Assembly: GCA_030849945.1 (NCBI GenBank)
Contig: JAVDKK010000001.1
Location: 186,001 to 250,000 of the forward strand
Source of the DNA: Schauerella fraxinea
GTDB taxonomy: Bacteria; Pseudomonadota; Gammaproteobacteria; Burkholderiales; Burkholderiaceae_B
DNA length: 64,000 nucleotides
Reading direction: 5' to 3'
Numbering within the stretch: position 1 is the first letter of the stretch; each line of letters starts with the position of its first letter. This document shows, piece after piece, positions 8,851 to 17,412 of this stretch. The notes under the pieces were generated by a model. It was not told the DNA's origin and searched no databases. It worked only from the letters and a program-made list of their open reading frames with translations. The position numbers and the translations under genes were made by a program.

Positions 8851-9645
8851 ATGAACCCACCTATCTATACGCTCACTTCCGGCACTGTGCCGCTCGTCGT
8901 GTCGATTCCGCACGGCGGCGCATTGCTCCCTGAACCCTATGCCGGCGCCATGACGCCCGCGGCGCAAATCGTGGCCGATACCGACTGGCATCTGGCGCGC
9001 CTGTACGACTTCACGCATGCCCTGGGCGGCTCGATGCTCGAAGCCAATTATTCGCGCTACGTGATCGATTTGAACCGTCCCGCCAACGGCGAAAGCCTGT
9101 ATCCCGGCCAAACCACCACCAGCCTGTGCCCGACCGAAACGTTCCGCGGCGAGCCGTTGTATGGCGCCCCCGATCAACCGTCGGATGCCGATGTGGCCAC
9201 GCGTGTCGACACGTTCTGGCGGCCATACCACGACGCCCTGCGCGCCGAACTCGAACGCCTGCGCGCGATCCACGGGCATGTACTCCTGTGGGAAGCGCAT
9301 TCGATTGCTAGCCAGCTGCCCCGCTTGTTCGACGGTCAGCTGCCCGACCTGAATATCGGCACGTTCGGCGGTGCGAGTTGTGCGCCGAGCGTGCATGAAG
9401 CGGCCGCGGCGAGTGCGGCCGCCATGCCGTTCACGTCGGTGGTCAACGGCCGCTTCAAGGGCGGCTACATCACGCGTCATTACGGCCAACCCGAGCAAGG
9501 CATCCATGCCGTGCAGCTCGAAATGAGCCAATGCATCTACATGGACGAGACGGCGCCGTTCGGCTATCGCGAGGATCTGGCTGCCAAGATCCAGCCGCAC
9601 TTGAAGCGCATGGTCGAAAACGTGTTCGCGGCACTGCCGCGCTGA
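8851..9645 (+). CDS. hutG: N-formylglutamate amidohydrolase
   Basis: 264 aa, full length for the FGase family. It starts IYTLTSGTVPLVVSIPHGG, where the SIPHGG His is a metal ligand, and continues with DTDWHLARLYDF, the family Arg in SRYVIDLNRP, and the LWEAHSI metal site near residue 150. It hydrolyses N-formyl-L-glutamate to formate and glutamate, the last step of one histidine-degradation route. No other hut gene is present, so a related N-formyl amino acid could be the true substrate. The ATG at 8851 was chosen because the conserved domain begins directly there. The PucR-type regulator follows after 41 bp. Confidence 0.88.
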   Translation: MNPPIYTLTSGTVPLVVSIPHGGALLPEPYAGAMTPAAQIVADTDWHLARLYDFTHALGGSMLEANYSRYVIDLNRPANGESLYPGQTTTSLCPTETFRGEPLYGAPDQPSDADVATRVDTFWRPYHDALRAELERLRAIHGHVLLWEAHSIASQLPRLFDGQLPDLNIGTFGGASCAPSVHEAAAASAAAMPFTSVVNGRFKGGYITRHYGQPEQGIHAVQLEMSQCIYMDETAPFGYREDLAAKIQPHLKRMVENVFAALPR

Positions 9646-9686
9646 GCGGCAGCGGGCGCGGCATCTCCGCCGCGCCCCACCCACCG

Positions 9687-11642
9687 ATGACCTCAGCACT
9701 CCCCGAACGAACGCCAGGCGATATCGCCGCCGACACGACCGCGTCGCTGCTGCTCGAGCTCCTGAGCCGCGAGGCCACGCCGGACGACTACGCCGATCTG
9801 TTGGCGCGGATGGCGGCGCAGGCAACCTCTTCCGCAGGCCGGGATCAGGTACGCGAACAGGTTCGCCTGGCGCTGGCGATTCGCGAACGGATCGAACTGC
9901 ACCAGCAAAAAGAGCGGGGTCTGTTGGCCGTGATCGACTCGGCCCAGGATCTGACCGCGCTGCGCGACGTCGACCGTGTACTGGCCGCCATCGTGCATCG
10001 CGCCCGGCAGCTCGTCGCCAGCGACGTCGGCTATCTGTCCATCTACGACGCGGCCGAAGGCGACTTCTACGTGCGCGCCACCGATGGCGCGTTTTCCGAA
10101 CGTTTCAAGCGCATCCGCGTACCGGGCGATATCGGCATCTGCGGCCACGTCGCACGCACCCGCGCGCCCTACAGTTCGACCGACTACATGTCGGACGGGC
10201 GCTTTTCGCACACCCAAGGCATCGATCACGGCGTGCGCGACGAGCACATCCGCGCCATTCTCGGCGTGCCGCTCCTCATCGGCGAGCGGGTACTGGGCGT
10301 GTTGTTCGTCGGCGATCGCTACGCCCGCCCCTATTCGCCCTGGGAAACGTCGATCCTGACCACCCTGGCGTCGCACGCCTCAGTGGCGATCGAGAATGCA
10401 CGTTTGTTTGCTGAGAACGAAGTGGCGCTGGCCCAGACCAGCGCCGCCAACGCGCAATTGCAAGCGCAAGCCGAAGCGACCCAGTTCGCCGCCGATGCGC
10501 ACGAGAAGCTGACGGCTTTGGTGGCGCGTGGCGGCAGCCTGCACGACGTGGTCGCCATGGTCGCCGACCTGCTCGATGGCGATGTGGTCGTACTGGATGA
10601 AAGCGAGCAACCCAGCGTCTGGTCCGACAACGCTGCCGCTTGGGACGTGCTGCCGTACGCTGAGCAGGATCTCATTCACGCCGCGTTGTTCACCAGCCGA
10701 TCGCAGGGCAGGTCCGTGCTGGCTTATGAAAACGGCGGCCGTACGTGCCGCGTCGCGGCGATCACCAGCGGCGCCGGGCTCCTGGGCGGATTGGCCATCA
10801 CCACGTCTCAGGATCTCACGCACCTCGAAACCCGCACGCTGGAGCGGGCGGCCTTGGTGGCGGGCATGGTGCTGTTATCGCAAGAGCGCGCCAGCTACGC
10901 TGGACTCGGCAGCCGCGTCGACCTCTTGCGCGCGGTATTCGATCCGCACCGCGAGGTGGGCCCCACCGACACCGCGCACCTCAATGCGCTCGGGCTCGAT
11001 ACGCGCCAACCGCTCACGCTGGCCATCGCTGCCGTGATCGACGGCGATGCGCAATACGTGTTGAAGCGTCTGCAAACCGCGATCAAACGCGATGCCACGC
11101 TGTTCGAGTTTTACGACGGCCACATCATTGGCGTGAGTGCCGGCACAAGCACAGCCTCGCTCGCGCATGAGATGCTGGCGTGCGTGGCGCTCAAGCCTGG
11201 CTTGGCCGTTACCTGCGTCGACGCCGATCCCGCCCCGCTCAAGCATTTGCCGCACGTGCTGGCGTCGTTGCAGCGCTGCGTAGCCTTGCTCGCAGCCCTG
11301 GGACGCGACGGCACCGCAGCGCACGAGGCCGAATTGGCGTTGTACGCGCGGCTCTTCGACGGGCGCAACGATGACGACATCGCCGCGTTCATTCGCGCGA
11401 CCCTGGGCGCGTTGGCGGCCGGCGAGGCGAGCCGCGCGAGCGACTTGTGCCACACCTTGCTCACTTATCTGGATGCGGGACGCAATGCCAGCGCGACTGC
11501 CCGCGTGCTCGACATTCACGTCAACACCTTGCGGCAACGGCTGGATGCCATCGCGAGCGCGCTGCCGGATTGGCACAGCAACGGTCGCGCGCTGGACATC
11601 CATATGGCGTTGCGTCTACAGCGGCTGCGCCAGCCACGCTGA
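9687..11642 (+). CDS. GAF-domain transcriptional regulator with PucR/CdaR-type C-terminal HTH
   Basis: 651 aa. A GAF sensor domain spans about residues 88-236 (SDVGYLSIYDAAEGDFYVRA, GICGHVARTRAPY, IGERVLGVLFVGDRYARPYSP). A coiled-coil stretch of about 30 residues follows, then a variable middle region, and a C-terminal HTH_30 domain at about 590-640 (GRNASATARVLDIHVNTLRQRL). Such proteins usually activate a neighbouring catabolic operon on binding a small molecule. The downstream same-strand neighbour is the mvaA operon after a 363-bp gap; the upstream neighbour is N-formylglutamate amidohydrolase. I infer that it controls mvaA. The start at 9687 is chosen because the longer frame upstream lies inside hutG. 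Confidence 0.82.
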   Translation: MTSALPERTPGDIAADTTASLLLELLSREATPDDYADLLARMAAQATSSAGRDQVREQVRLALAIRERIELHQQKERGLLAVIDSAQDLTALRDVDRVLAAIVHRARQLVASDVGYLSIYDAAEGDFYVRATDGAFSERFKRIRVPGDIGICGHVARTRAPYSSTDYMSDGRFSHTQGIDHGVRDEHIRAILGVPLLIGERVLGVLFVGDRYARPYSPWETSILTTLASHASVAIENARLFAENEVALAQTSAANAQLQAQAEATQFAADAHEKLTALVARGGSLHDVVAMVADLLDGDVVVLDESEQPSVWSDNAAAWDVLPYAEQDLIHAALFTSRSQGRSVLAYENGGRTCRVAAITSGAGLLGGLAITTSQDLTHLETRTLERAALVAGMVLLSQERASYAGLGSRVDLLRAVFDPHREVGPTDTAHLNALGLDTRQPLTLAIAAVIDGDAQYVLKRLQTAIKRDATLFEFYDGHIIGVSAGTSTASLAHEMLACVALKPGLAVTCVDADPAPLKHLPHVLASLQRCVALLAALGRDGTAAHEAELALYARLFDGRNDDDIAAFIRATLGALAAGEASRASDLCHTLLTYLDAGRNASATARVLDIHVNTLRQRLDAIASALPDWHSNGRALDIHMALRLQRLRQPR

Positions 11643-12005
11643 AATCCTGGCGGGGCTACGCGCCCATAGAGTGTTTGCAGAGATCGGCGATGCGCACACG
11701 CAGTCGATCGTCCGACACCTCGATGGCGCGGCGAGAAGGAACAATCCTCCACTTTCCTCCCATAAATGTGTGGGCTTTCCACATAGGTCGAGTGCGCACG
11801 TCCCTGGACAATGACGACTCAAAATCAGAGCCGCCCACAGGGCAGCCGCCAGGAGACAAACCATGCACCACCGCCACGCCCTCTCGCCGCCGCTGTCGCC
11901 TTAAGCCCGCGCGACGCCGCTCCCGCAGCGCTTTCGGCCTGCGGCGTCACGCGCTCGAATCGCCTGCGCACCGCCCTCACATTGTTCATCAGGAGCCCTA
12001 TTTCC
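11643..12005 (+). promoter_or_regulatory. 363-bp leader of the mvaA operon with an inverted repeat
   Basis: No convincing gene is present here; the open frame upstream of mvaA is only a read-through of its phase. A perfect repeat TGTGG-GCTTT-CCACA lies at 11769-11783, with a related half-site-like TCCACTTTCC about 20 bp to its left. AGGAG at 11991-11995 is the mvaA ribosome binding site. The repeat is a plausible site for the GAF/HTH regulator encoded just upstream. Confidence 0.5.
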
Positions 12006-13292
12006 ATGGCACTCGACTCCCGTCTCCCCAACTTTCGCGCGCTGACCCCCGCTCAGCGGCTGGACCACATCGCCGAAACCGCCGGCTTCACCGCCCCCGA
12101 GAAAGCGCAGCTCGCCCAGCCGGGCGCCCTGCCGCTGGAGACCGCCGACGGCATGATCGAGAACGTGATCGGCACGTTCGAGCTGCCGTTTGCGGTGGCA
12201 GGCAACTTCACCGTCAATGGCCGCGACGTGCTTGTGCCGATGGTGGTGGAAGAGCCGTCCGTGGTGGCAGCCGCGTCCTTCATGGCCAAGCTGGCGCGCG
12301 AATCTGGCGGTTTTCAAACCTCGTCGACCGGCCCGATCATGCGCGCCCAGGTGCAATTGATCGACGTGTCCGATCCCTACGGCGCCCGCCAGGCCATTCT
12401 GCAAGCGCGCGAAGAGATCCTGCGCATCGCGAACAGCCGCGACAAGGTGCTGATCGGCTTGGGCGGCGGCTGCCGCGACATCGAAGTGCATGTGTTTCCG
12501 GATACCAAACGCGGTCCAATGGTCGTGACGCATTTGATCGTCGACGTGCGCGACGCCATGGGTGCCAATACCGTCAACACGATGGCTGAAGCGGTCGCTG
12601 GCCATATCGAGAGCGTCACCGGCGGCAAGGTGCGCCTGCGCATTTTGTCCAACCTCGCGGATTTGCGCCTGGCGCGAGCGCGCGCACGGTTCAGCCCTGA
12701 GGTGCTCACCACGAAGGCCTACAGCGGTGAAGACGTCATCAATGGCATCGTCGACGCGTATGAGTTTGCCGCGGTCGACCCCTATCGTGCCGCCACGCAC
12801 AACAAGGGCATCATGAATGGCATCGATCCCGTGATCGTGGCCACCGGCAACGACTGGCGCGCCGTAGAAGCCGGGGCGCATGCGTATGCTTGCCGCAGCG
12901 GCCAATACACGTCGCTCACCACCTGGGAGATCGCGAATAATGGCGACCTCGTGGGCTCGATCGAGATGCCGATGCCGGTGGGGCTCGTGGGCGGCGCGAC
13001 CAAGACCCATCCGTTGGCGCGCTTGGCGCTCAAGATTCTCGATATCAAGTCGGCGCAGGAGCTGGCCGAAGTGGTCGTGGCCGTCGGGTTGGCGCAGAAC
13101 ATGGGCGCCTTGCGCGCCTTGTCCACCGAGGGCATCCAGCGCGGCCACATGGCGCTGCACGCCCGCAACATCGCATTGAGCGCCGGCGCCACCGGTGCGG
13201 ACGTGGACTGGGTGGTCAAGCGCATGGTGGCGGCAGGCGATGTCCGTACCGAAGTGGCGGCGCAGTACCTGGCCGAACGCCAAGCGTCATAA
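12006..13292 (+). CDS. mvaA: Hydroxymethylglutaryl-CoA reductase, degradative (class II)
   Basis: 428 aa, the same length as the Pseudomonas mevalonii enzyme. From the ATG at 12006 (AGGAG 10 bp upstream) the four catalytic residues fall at the P. mevalonii positions: Glu83 in VVEEPSVVAA, Lys267 in THNKGIMNG, Asp283 in ATGNDW and His381 in IQRGHMALHARN. An Asp also stands at position 146, where an acidic residue is known to favour NADH over NADPH. Class II enzymes oxidise mevalonate plus CoA to HMG-CoA, allowing growth on mevalonate. The next enzyme, HMG-CoA lyase, is not in the window; the leucine-pathway copy may serve. TctB- and TctA-like genes follow in the same direction. Confidence 0.95.
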   Translation: MALDSRLPNFRALTPAQRLDHIAETAGFTAPEKAQLAQPGALPLETADGMIENVIGTFELPFAVAGNFTVNGRDVLVPMVVEEPSVVAAASFMAKLARESGGFQTSSTGPIMRAQVQLIDVSDPYGARQAILQAREEILRIANSRDKVLIGLGGGCRDIEVHVFPDTKRGPMVVTHLIVDVRDAMGANTVNTMAEAVAGHIESVTGGKVRLRILSNLADLRLARARARFSPEVLTTKAYSGEDVINGIVDAYEFAAVDPYRAATHNKGIMNGIDPVIVATGNDWRAVEAGAHAYACRSGQYTSLTTWEIANNGDLVGSIEMPMPVGLVGGATKTHPLARLALKILDIKSAQELAEVVVAVGLAQNMGALRALSTEGIQRGHMALHARNIALSAGATGADVDWVVKRMVAAGDVRTEVAAQYLAERQAS

Positions 13293-13300
13293 CGCAGCAC

Positions 13301-13318
13301 CCGCGGGGCCTCCCGCGG
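13301..13318 (+). other. Intercistronic hairpin between mvaA and the transporter genes
   Basis: Perfect 7-bp GC stem, CCGCGGG and CCCGCGG around a GCCT loop, 9 bp after the mvaA stop. There is no following T tract, so it looks like an mRNA-stabilising or processing hairpin that could set different levels of enzyme and transporter, not a full terminator. Confidence 0.45.
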
Positions 13319-13367
13319 CTACGAACCGGCGAGCACCATCGCCGGCAACCTTGAGCGGAAGAGACAC

Positions 13368-13841
13368 ATGACCAAGCCTTTGAAATTGATCGAAGTGTGG
13401 GGCGACACCGTCGACTCGCGCCATCTGCTGTGGGCCATCGTGATCGGGGCGGTGATCAGCCTGACCGCGTTCCTGGTGGCGCGCCACTTCTTGCTCGGCG
13501 TGGTTGCCCAGCCGGCCATGGCGGGCTCCTACGCCATGCTGATCGGACTGGGCGGCTGCCTCGTCGCAGGCGCTCTTTGCGCCAAGCTGTTTGCGCCGAA
13601 ACGCGTCGTACTCGAAGAGCACAACAGCGACCCGCACTGGCGCGACGCGGCGATGGCAGAGTTGGCCGGCGAAGCCGGCGGGCTGGGCAAGCTCGCCGAT
13701 CTACCGCCCGAGGTGGCCGCAGAGATGCGCGAAGTGGGGCTGTACGACCTGTTTGCCGATTACGAGAAAAAGCTCGAAGAAGAGGCGCGGGCCGGCAGTA
13801 CATCGCCGTCTTTGACCGCATCCTCCCCCACACCAAAATAA
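13368..13841 (+). CDS. Small TctB-like membrane subunit with soluble tail
   Basis: 157 aa. Two hydrophobic segments (about 20-44 and 50-74) are followed by an 80-residue hydrophilic, partly acidic tail (EEHNSDPHWRD, then LYDLFADYEKKLEEEARAG). Classical TctB subunits have four membrane helices and no such tail, so this is a TctB-like protein by position only. It sits 75 bp after mvaA and 15 bp before the TctA-like permease, matching the small-subunit/large-subunit order of tripartite tricarboxylate transporters. I infer that it is the small membrane partner of the permease. GGAAGAG precedes the ATG. Confidence 0.6.
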   Translation: MTKPLKLIEVWGDTVDSRHLLWAIVIGAVISLTAFLVARHFLLGVVAQPAMAGSYAMLIGLGGCLVAGALCAKLFAPKRVVLEEHNSDPHWRDAAMAELAGEAGGLGKLADLPPEVAAEMREVGLYDLFADYEKKLEEEARAGSTSPSLTASSPTPK

Positions 13842-13856
13842 GAACAAGGATCCGAC

Positions 13857-15245
13857 ATGGAAACCCTCATAACCGACATCCTCGTCGCCGTATCGATGGG
13901 GTTGCTGGGCGCGGTGATCTTCTCCGCGCTCGGTCTGGTATCGGGCACGGACGAGACGGCCACGCTGGCGCCGCTGACCCTGCTCGTCGTATTGCTGGGC
14001 GTGCCGCCCGCCGGCGTATTGACCTTCTTTCTGGCAGGTGCGGTCGCCAAGCACATGACCCACGCCATTCCCACCACGTTGTTGGGGATACCGGGCGACA
14101 CGCTCGCCACACCGTTGCTTGCGCACGCCACCGCGCTGCGCAATCTCGGCGTGCCGCACATCGCCTTGCGCAAGATGATTTCGGGCGCGTTCATCGCGGC
14201 CTTCATCGCCGTGCCGCTCGCGGTGCTGTTTGCCGTATTGCTCGCACCGTTCGGCCCCGCGATCACCAAGTCGGCGCCCTGGATCTTCTTCGCTGCGGCG
14301 CTGATGATTGCGTACTTCTCACCCGGCCGCTGGGCCTCGGTGGCCCTGCTGGTGCCGTTCGTGACGATCATCATGGCGCTGCAAGCGGTGAGCCTCAAGT
14401 ACGACGCACGACTGACGATCAGCTACTTCCTGGGCATTGCGATCGGGCCCTTGATCGCCGACCTGTTCGCGTCGATTTCGCCGGTCGACAATAAGCGCAT
14501 GCAGCGCGACAGCCCGCGCAAATTTTCGCTTTCGCCCGACGTGCGCAGTTGGTCCGGCTACTTTCCCAATCCGTTGAAAGTCCTGGACCGCACGCAGCGT
14601 AAATGGACGGCGATCACCGCGGCGATCTCCAGCGCCACATTCGTGTTCAGCCCCGTGGCGATGACCGTGTTGATGGGTGAGATGGTGGGTTCACGCGTGA
14701 AGCACGCCTATCACCGGATGACCACGGTGCTGGCCGCGCGCAATGGCGTGACCGAAGCCACCTATATCGCCGAGGCGCTGATTCCGTTGATCGCGTTCGG
14801 CCTGCCGTTGAGCCCGGTTGCAGCCGGCCCCGCCGCGCCGCTGTTCAATGCGCCGCCGCGTTTCACGATCGACGCGGCTACCGGCGAAGTCAACAACCTG
14901 CACACGATGCTGTCGCATTGGGAGTTTCTGGGATACGGCTTGCTGGCCGTGCTGCTCGCGGCGCTGATCGCCTATCCCCTGACGATGAACTTCGCGCACC
15001 GCGCGGCCTTGTTCGTCTCGCGCAAGTTGAGCCATGAAGCCATCATCGCCACGTTCATCGGCCTGATTTTCGTGATCAGCATCTGGGAAGGCGGCATCAT
15101 GGGCTTCCTGGTCATCCTTACGATGGGCTTGATGGGAGGGTTGCTTTCACGCCATTTTGGGTTCAATACCGGCGTGCAGTTCATGGGGTTCTACATCGCC
15201 ATCCTGACGGTGCCTGCGCTCTTGCGGGTGACGGGCCTGGCCTGA
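13857..15245 (+). CDS. Divergent TctA-like permease, candidate mevalonate uptake system
   Basis: 462 aa with about 11 hydrophobic segments. Two internal motifs recall the duplicated Gly/Pro loops of TctA (DUF112): IPTTLLGIPGDTLATPLL near residue 65 and LIPLIAFGLPLSPVAAGPAAP near 305. Classical TctA proteins are about 500 aa, with IPGTPGAAATALDGYP-like loops, so this is a distant relation. It follows mvaA and the small TctB-like gene in one direction, so mevalonate or a related hydroxy acid is the likely substrate (inference from context). No receptor of the Bug family is adjacent; one of the three elsewhere in the window or another could act with it. AAGGA precedes the ATG. Confidence 0.7.
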   Translation: METLITDILVAVSMGLLGAVIFSALGLVSGTDETATLAPLTLLVVLLGVPPAGVLTFFLAGAVAKHMTHAIPTTLLGIPGDTLATPLLAHATALRNLGVPHIALRKMISGAFIAAFIAVPLAVLFAVLLAPFGPAITKSAPWIFFAAALMIAYFSPGRWASVALLVPFVTIIMALQAVSLKYDARLTISYFLGIAIGPLIADLFASISPVDNKRMQRDSPRKFSLSPDVRSWSGYFPNPLKVLDRTQRKWTAITAAISSATFVFSPVAMTVLMGEMVGSRVKHAYHRMTTVLAARNGVTEATYIAEALIPLIAFGLPLSPVAAGPAAPLFNAPPRFTIDAATGEVNNLHTMLSHWEFLGYGLLAVLLAALIAYPLTMNFAHRAALFVSRKLSHEAIIATFIGLIFVISIWEGGIMGFLVILTMGLMGGLLSRHFGFNTGVQFMGFYIAILTVPALLRVTGLA

Positions 15246-15263
15246 CGCCAGAACTGGCGTACC

Positions 15264-15298
15264 CCTCCCGATTGGCGCATCGCGCGCCGATCGGGAGG
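15264..15298 (+). terminator. Strong hairpin ending the mvaA operon
   Basis: A 15-bp stem (15264-15278 with 15284-15298, one U-G pair) around a 5-base loop, 19 bp after the permease stop. No T tract follows, so termination may need Rho or the hairpin may protect the 3' end. Confidence 0.55.
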
Positions 15299-15412
15299 CC
15301 GCCTACGGCGACTATCGCAGTTTTCGCAAAAGCGTTTTGTGCCGACCGGCATTGTTCGCAAGGGGTCGCGTGCTTAATCTTTGGGTCTCCTTTTGTTCAC
15401 CTCGAGACCCTC

Positions 15413-16114
15413 ATGCATTCGACCCTTTCCCGCCTGTTTGCCGCAGTCTTTTCGACCGCGATCGCCGCCGCCGCGGTCATTCCCAGCGGTCCGGCAGTGG
15501 CCTCCCCCCATCCCACGATCCGCGCCATGTCGGGTGCCACACCGATCGCCGGTCTGGATCCGGCGAGCACCGCGCTCGTGGTGATCGACTTTCAGAACGA
15601 ATACTTCACCGGTCGCATGCCCATTCCCGATGGCGCGGCGGCCCTGGCCAACGCCAAGCGTCTGATCCAGTTTGCCGATCAAGCCCGCATACCCGTCTAT
15701 CACGTGCAGCACGTGGCGCCGGCCGGCTCGCCGGTGTTTGCGATCGATGGCCCCACCATTGCGTTCCACCCCGATATCCAACCGCGTGCAAAAGACGTGG
15801 TGGTTCAGAAAGAGAACGTCAGCGCCTTCGTGGGCACCGATCTGGATGCCCGCCTGAAAGCGGCCAACATCAAGACGATCGTGATTGCCGGCCTGATGAC
15901 GCATGCGTGCATCGCGGGTGCCGCGCGCGATGCCGCGCCGTTGGGCTACACCGTTGTGGTCGCCTCGGACGCCACCGCCACGCGCGACATCCAGCGCGTC
16001 AATGGCGATCGCGTGGGTCATGCGAGCCTGCATGCCGCGGCACTGGCCGAAATCGAAGACACGTTCGGCGATGTGTTGAGCACGGCGCAGATCACCCGCC
16101 TGCCGCTACACTGA
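15413..16114 (+). CDS. Secreted isochorismatase-family cysteine hydrolase
   Basis: 233 aa from the ATG at 15413, with an N-terminal signal peptide (hydrophobic 8-24, likely cleavage after AVA near residue 30), which is unusual in this mostly cytoplasmic family. The Asp-Lys-Cys triad is intact: Asp59 in ALVVIDFQNEYF, Lys133 in VVVQKENVSAF and Cys166 in LMTHACIAGAARDA. It should cleave an amide or related bond in a small molecule in the periplasm. The LysR gene follows after 45 bp and could be its regulator. A CAAAA-GCG-TTTTG inverted repeat lies at 15327-15339, upstream. Confidence 0.85.
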   Translation: MHSTLSRLFAAVFSTAIAAAAVIPSGPAVASPHPTIRAMSGATPIAGLDPASTALVVIDFQNEYFTGRMPIPDGAAALANAKRLIQFADQARIPVYHVQHVAPAGSPVFAIDGPTIAFHPDIQPRAKDVVVQKENVSAFVGTDLDARLKAANIKTIVIAGLMTHACIAGAARDAAPLGYTVVVASDATATRDIQRVNGDRVGHASLHAAALAEIEDTFGDVLSTAQITRLPLH

Positions 16115-16159
16115 CGCGCATCGGGCGCCACGGTGTGCGCCGCTCTTGGAGACCCGACG

Positions 16160-17077
16160 ATGGATCAGATCGAGGCCATGCGCGCCTTCCGCGGCATTGT
16201 CGAGGCGCAAGGGTTTACCGCGGCGGCCGATCGTCTGAACAGCACGCCGTCGAAGCTCTCTCGTCTTCTGCAGCAACTGGAGCAGGCGCTCGGCGTGGCA
16301 CTGGTCAATCGCACGACGCGCCGCCTGGCGCTCACCGAGGCAGGCGCGCGCTATTACCGGGCGAGCCAGGAGATCCTCGATCGGTTGGACGCGGCCGCCC
16401 TGGATGTGGCGCAGAGCCACGAGCAGCCTTCCGGACTGCTGCGCGTCAGCATTCCTACGGCGATCGGCGTGCTCGAGTTGCCGGATTGGTTGCCAACGTT
16501 TCAAGACGCCTATCCAGACATCCAACTCGACGTGTCGTGTGAAGACCGCTTCGTGGACCTGATCGCGGGGCGATTCGATCTGGCGCTGCGGGTGACTGCG
16601 GCGCTCGCCGACTCCACGCTGGCAGCACGCGTGCTTGCCGAATCCGATCTTGTGATGGTGGCATCGCCCGGCTACGTATCGCGACATGGCCTGCCGCGCG
16701 ACGTGGAGGAGCTCGCGCGCCACCGGTTGCTGTCGTTTGCCGGGTCGGGCAGCGCGTCGTCCTGGTCGATCTCGCAGGCGAACGGCGAACCCGTGGCGGT
16801 TGTGGTCGACACGGCGCTGCAGTTCGATGCGATCACTGCCGTTTACGCCGCCACGCTGGCGGGGTGCGGCATTGCCCCCTTCACGCAACATACCGTTGCG
16901 CGCGATCTGGAGCGCGGTGCCCTGATTCGGATATTGCCCGCCCACACGCTGGGTAAACGCCATTACTACGCCCTCTACCCCAGCGCCCGGCACATCGCGC
17001 CCAAGGTGCGGGCGTTCGTGGATTTCATGGTGGCGCACTACGCCAGTTCGGCAACCGGCATGATCAAGAGGGATTAG
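16160..17077 (+). CDS. LysR-family transcriptional regulator
   Basis: 305 aa. HTH at residues 1-60: MDQIEAMRAFRGIVEAQGFTAAADRLNSTPSKLSRLLQQLEQALG, then the effector-binding domain typical of the DsdC/YafC-like subgroup (LLRVSIPTAIGVLELPDWLPTF). The ATG at 16160 has GGAG 7-12 bp upstream and starts exactly at the domain; an upstream in-frame ATG at 16133 adds nothing recognisable. It is co-directional with the isochorismatase-like gene, so it may be translated from the same transcript. Target and effector are unknown. Confidence 0.9.
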   Translation: MDQIEAMRAFRGIVEAQGFTAAADRLNSTPSKLSRLLQQLEQALGVALVNRTTRRLALTEAGARYYRASQEILDRLDAAALDVAQSHEQPSGLLRVSIPTAIGVLELPDWLPTFQDAYPDIQLDVSCEDRFVDLIAGRFDLALRVTAALADSTLAARVLAESDLVMVASPGYVSRHGLPRDVEELARHRLLSFAGSGSASSWSISQANGEPVAVVVDTALQFDAITAVYAATLAGCGIAPFTQHTVARDLERGALIRILPAHTLGKRHYYALYPSARHIAPKVRAFVDFMVAHYASSATGMIKRD

Positions 17078-17140
17078 GGCTTTTGGGCACGCGCGATGCT
17101 TAAGGGAAAGTCCTACCCCCCCACCGCTCCGGAGTCCATC

Positions 17141-17287
17141 ATGAACCAAGCAAAATTATTGGCTGTTGCCCTTACCCTCGCCGTGCTCGCTGGTTGCAGC
17201 GGTATGGGGAGCATGCCCTCCTCTACCGGTCCGGCCACCAACGCCGGCCAGCCTGGCTATTACCCCGATACCGGCGCCGGCAACTGA
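17141..17287 (+). CDS. Small predicted lipoprotein
   Basis: 48 aa. A short signal peptide MNQAKLLAVALTLAVLAGC ends in a clear lipobox (LAGC), leaving a mature peptide of about 30 residues rich in Gly, Ser and Pro. The ATG at 17141 has GGAG seven bases upstream, and a Rho-independent terminator follows 26 bp after the stop, so it is a complete single-gene unit. No function is known to me for this peptide; small lipoproteins of this kind are common in Burkholderiales and may be envelope components. Confidence 0.7.
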   Translation: MNQAKLLAVALTLAVLAGCSGMGSMPSSTGPATNAGQPGYYPDTGAGN

Positions 17288-17312
17288 TCTGCCCCCAGCC
17301 TGCCCGCACGCC

Positions 17313-17339
17313 AAACGCCCCATCGCCATGGGGCGTTTT
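17313..17339 (+). terminator. Rho-independent terminator after the small lipoprotein gene
   Basis: An 11-bp stem (AAACGCCCCAT and ATGGGGCGTTT) with a CGCC loop, ending in a run of four T. The A-rich left arm makes it bidirectional in form. Confidence 0.85.
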
Positions 17340-17412
17340 CACGTGTGCACGACGGCGCGCGCGGATGCGAGTACGATCATTTTTCCCTCTGCCTGCCAAG
17401 GAACGTACCGTC

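Noticed and set aside
9531..9686. 52-codon N-terminal extension of the GAF regulator
   Set aside because: It lies largely inside the hutG coding sequence and resembles no regulator sequence; the ATG at 9687 is used instead.
11811..12005. In-frame N-terminal extension of mvaA by 65 codons
   Set aside because: The extension matches no HMG-CoA reductase; the ATG at 12006 has a good AGGAG and gives exact P. mevalonii numbering of all four catalytic residues.
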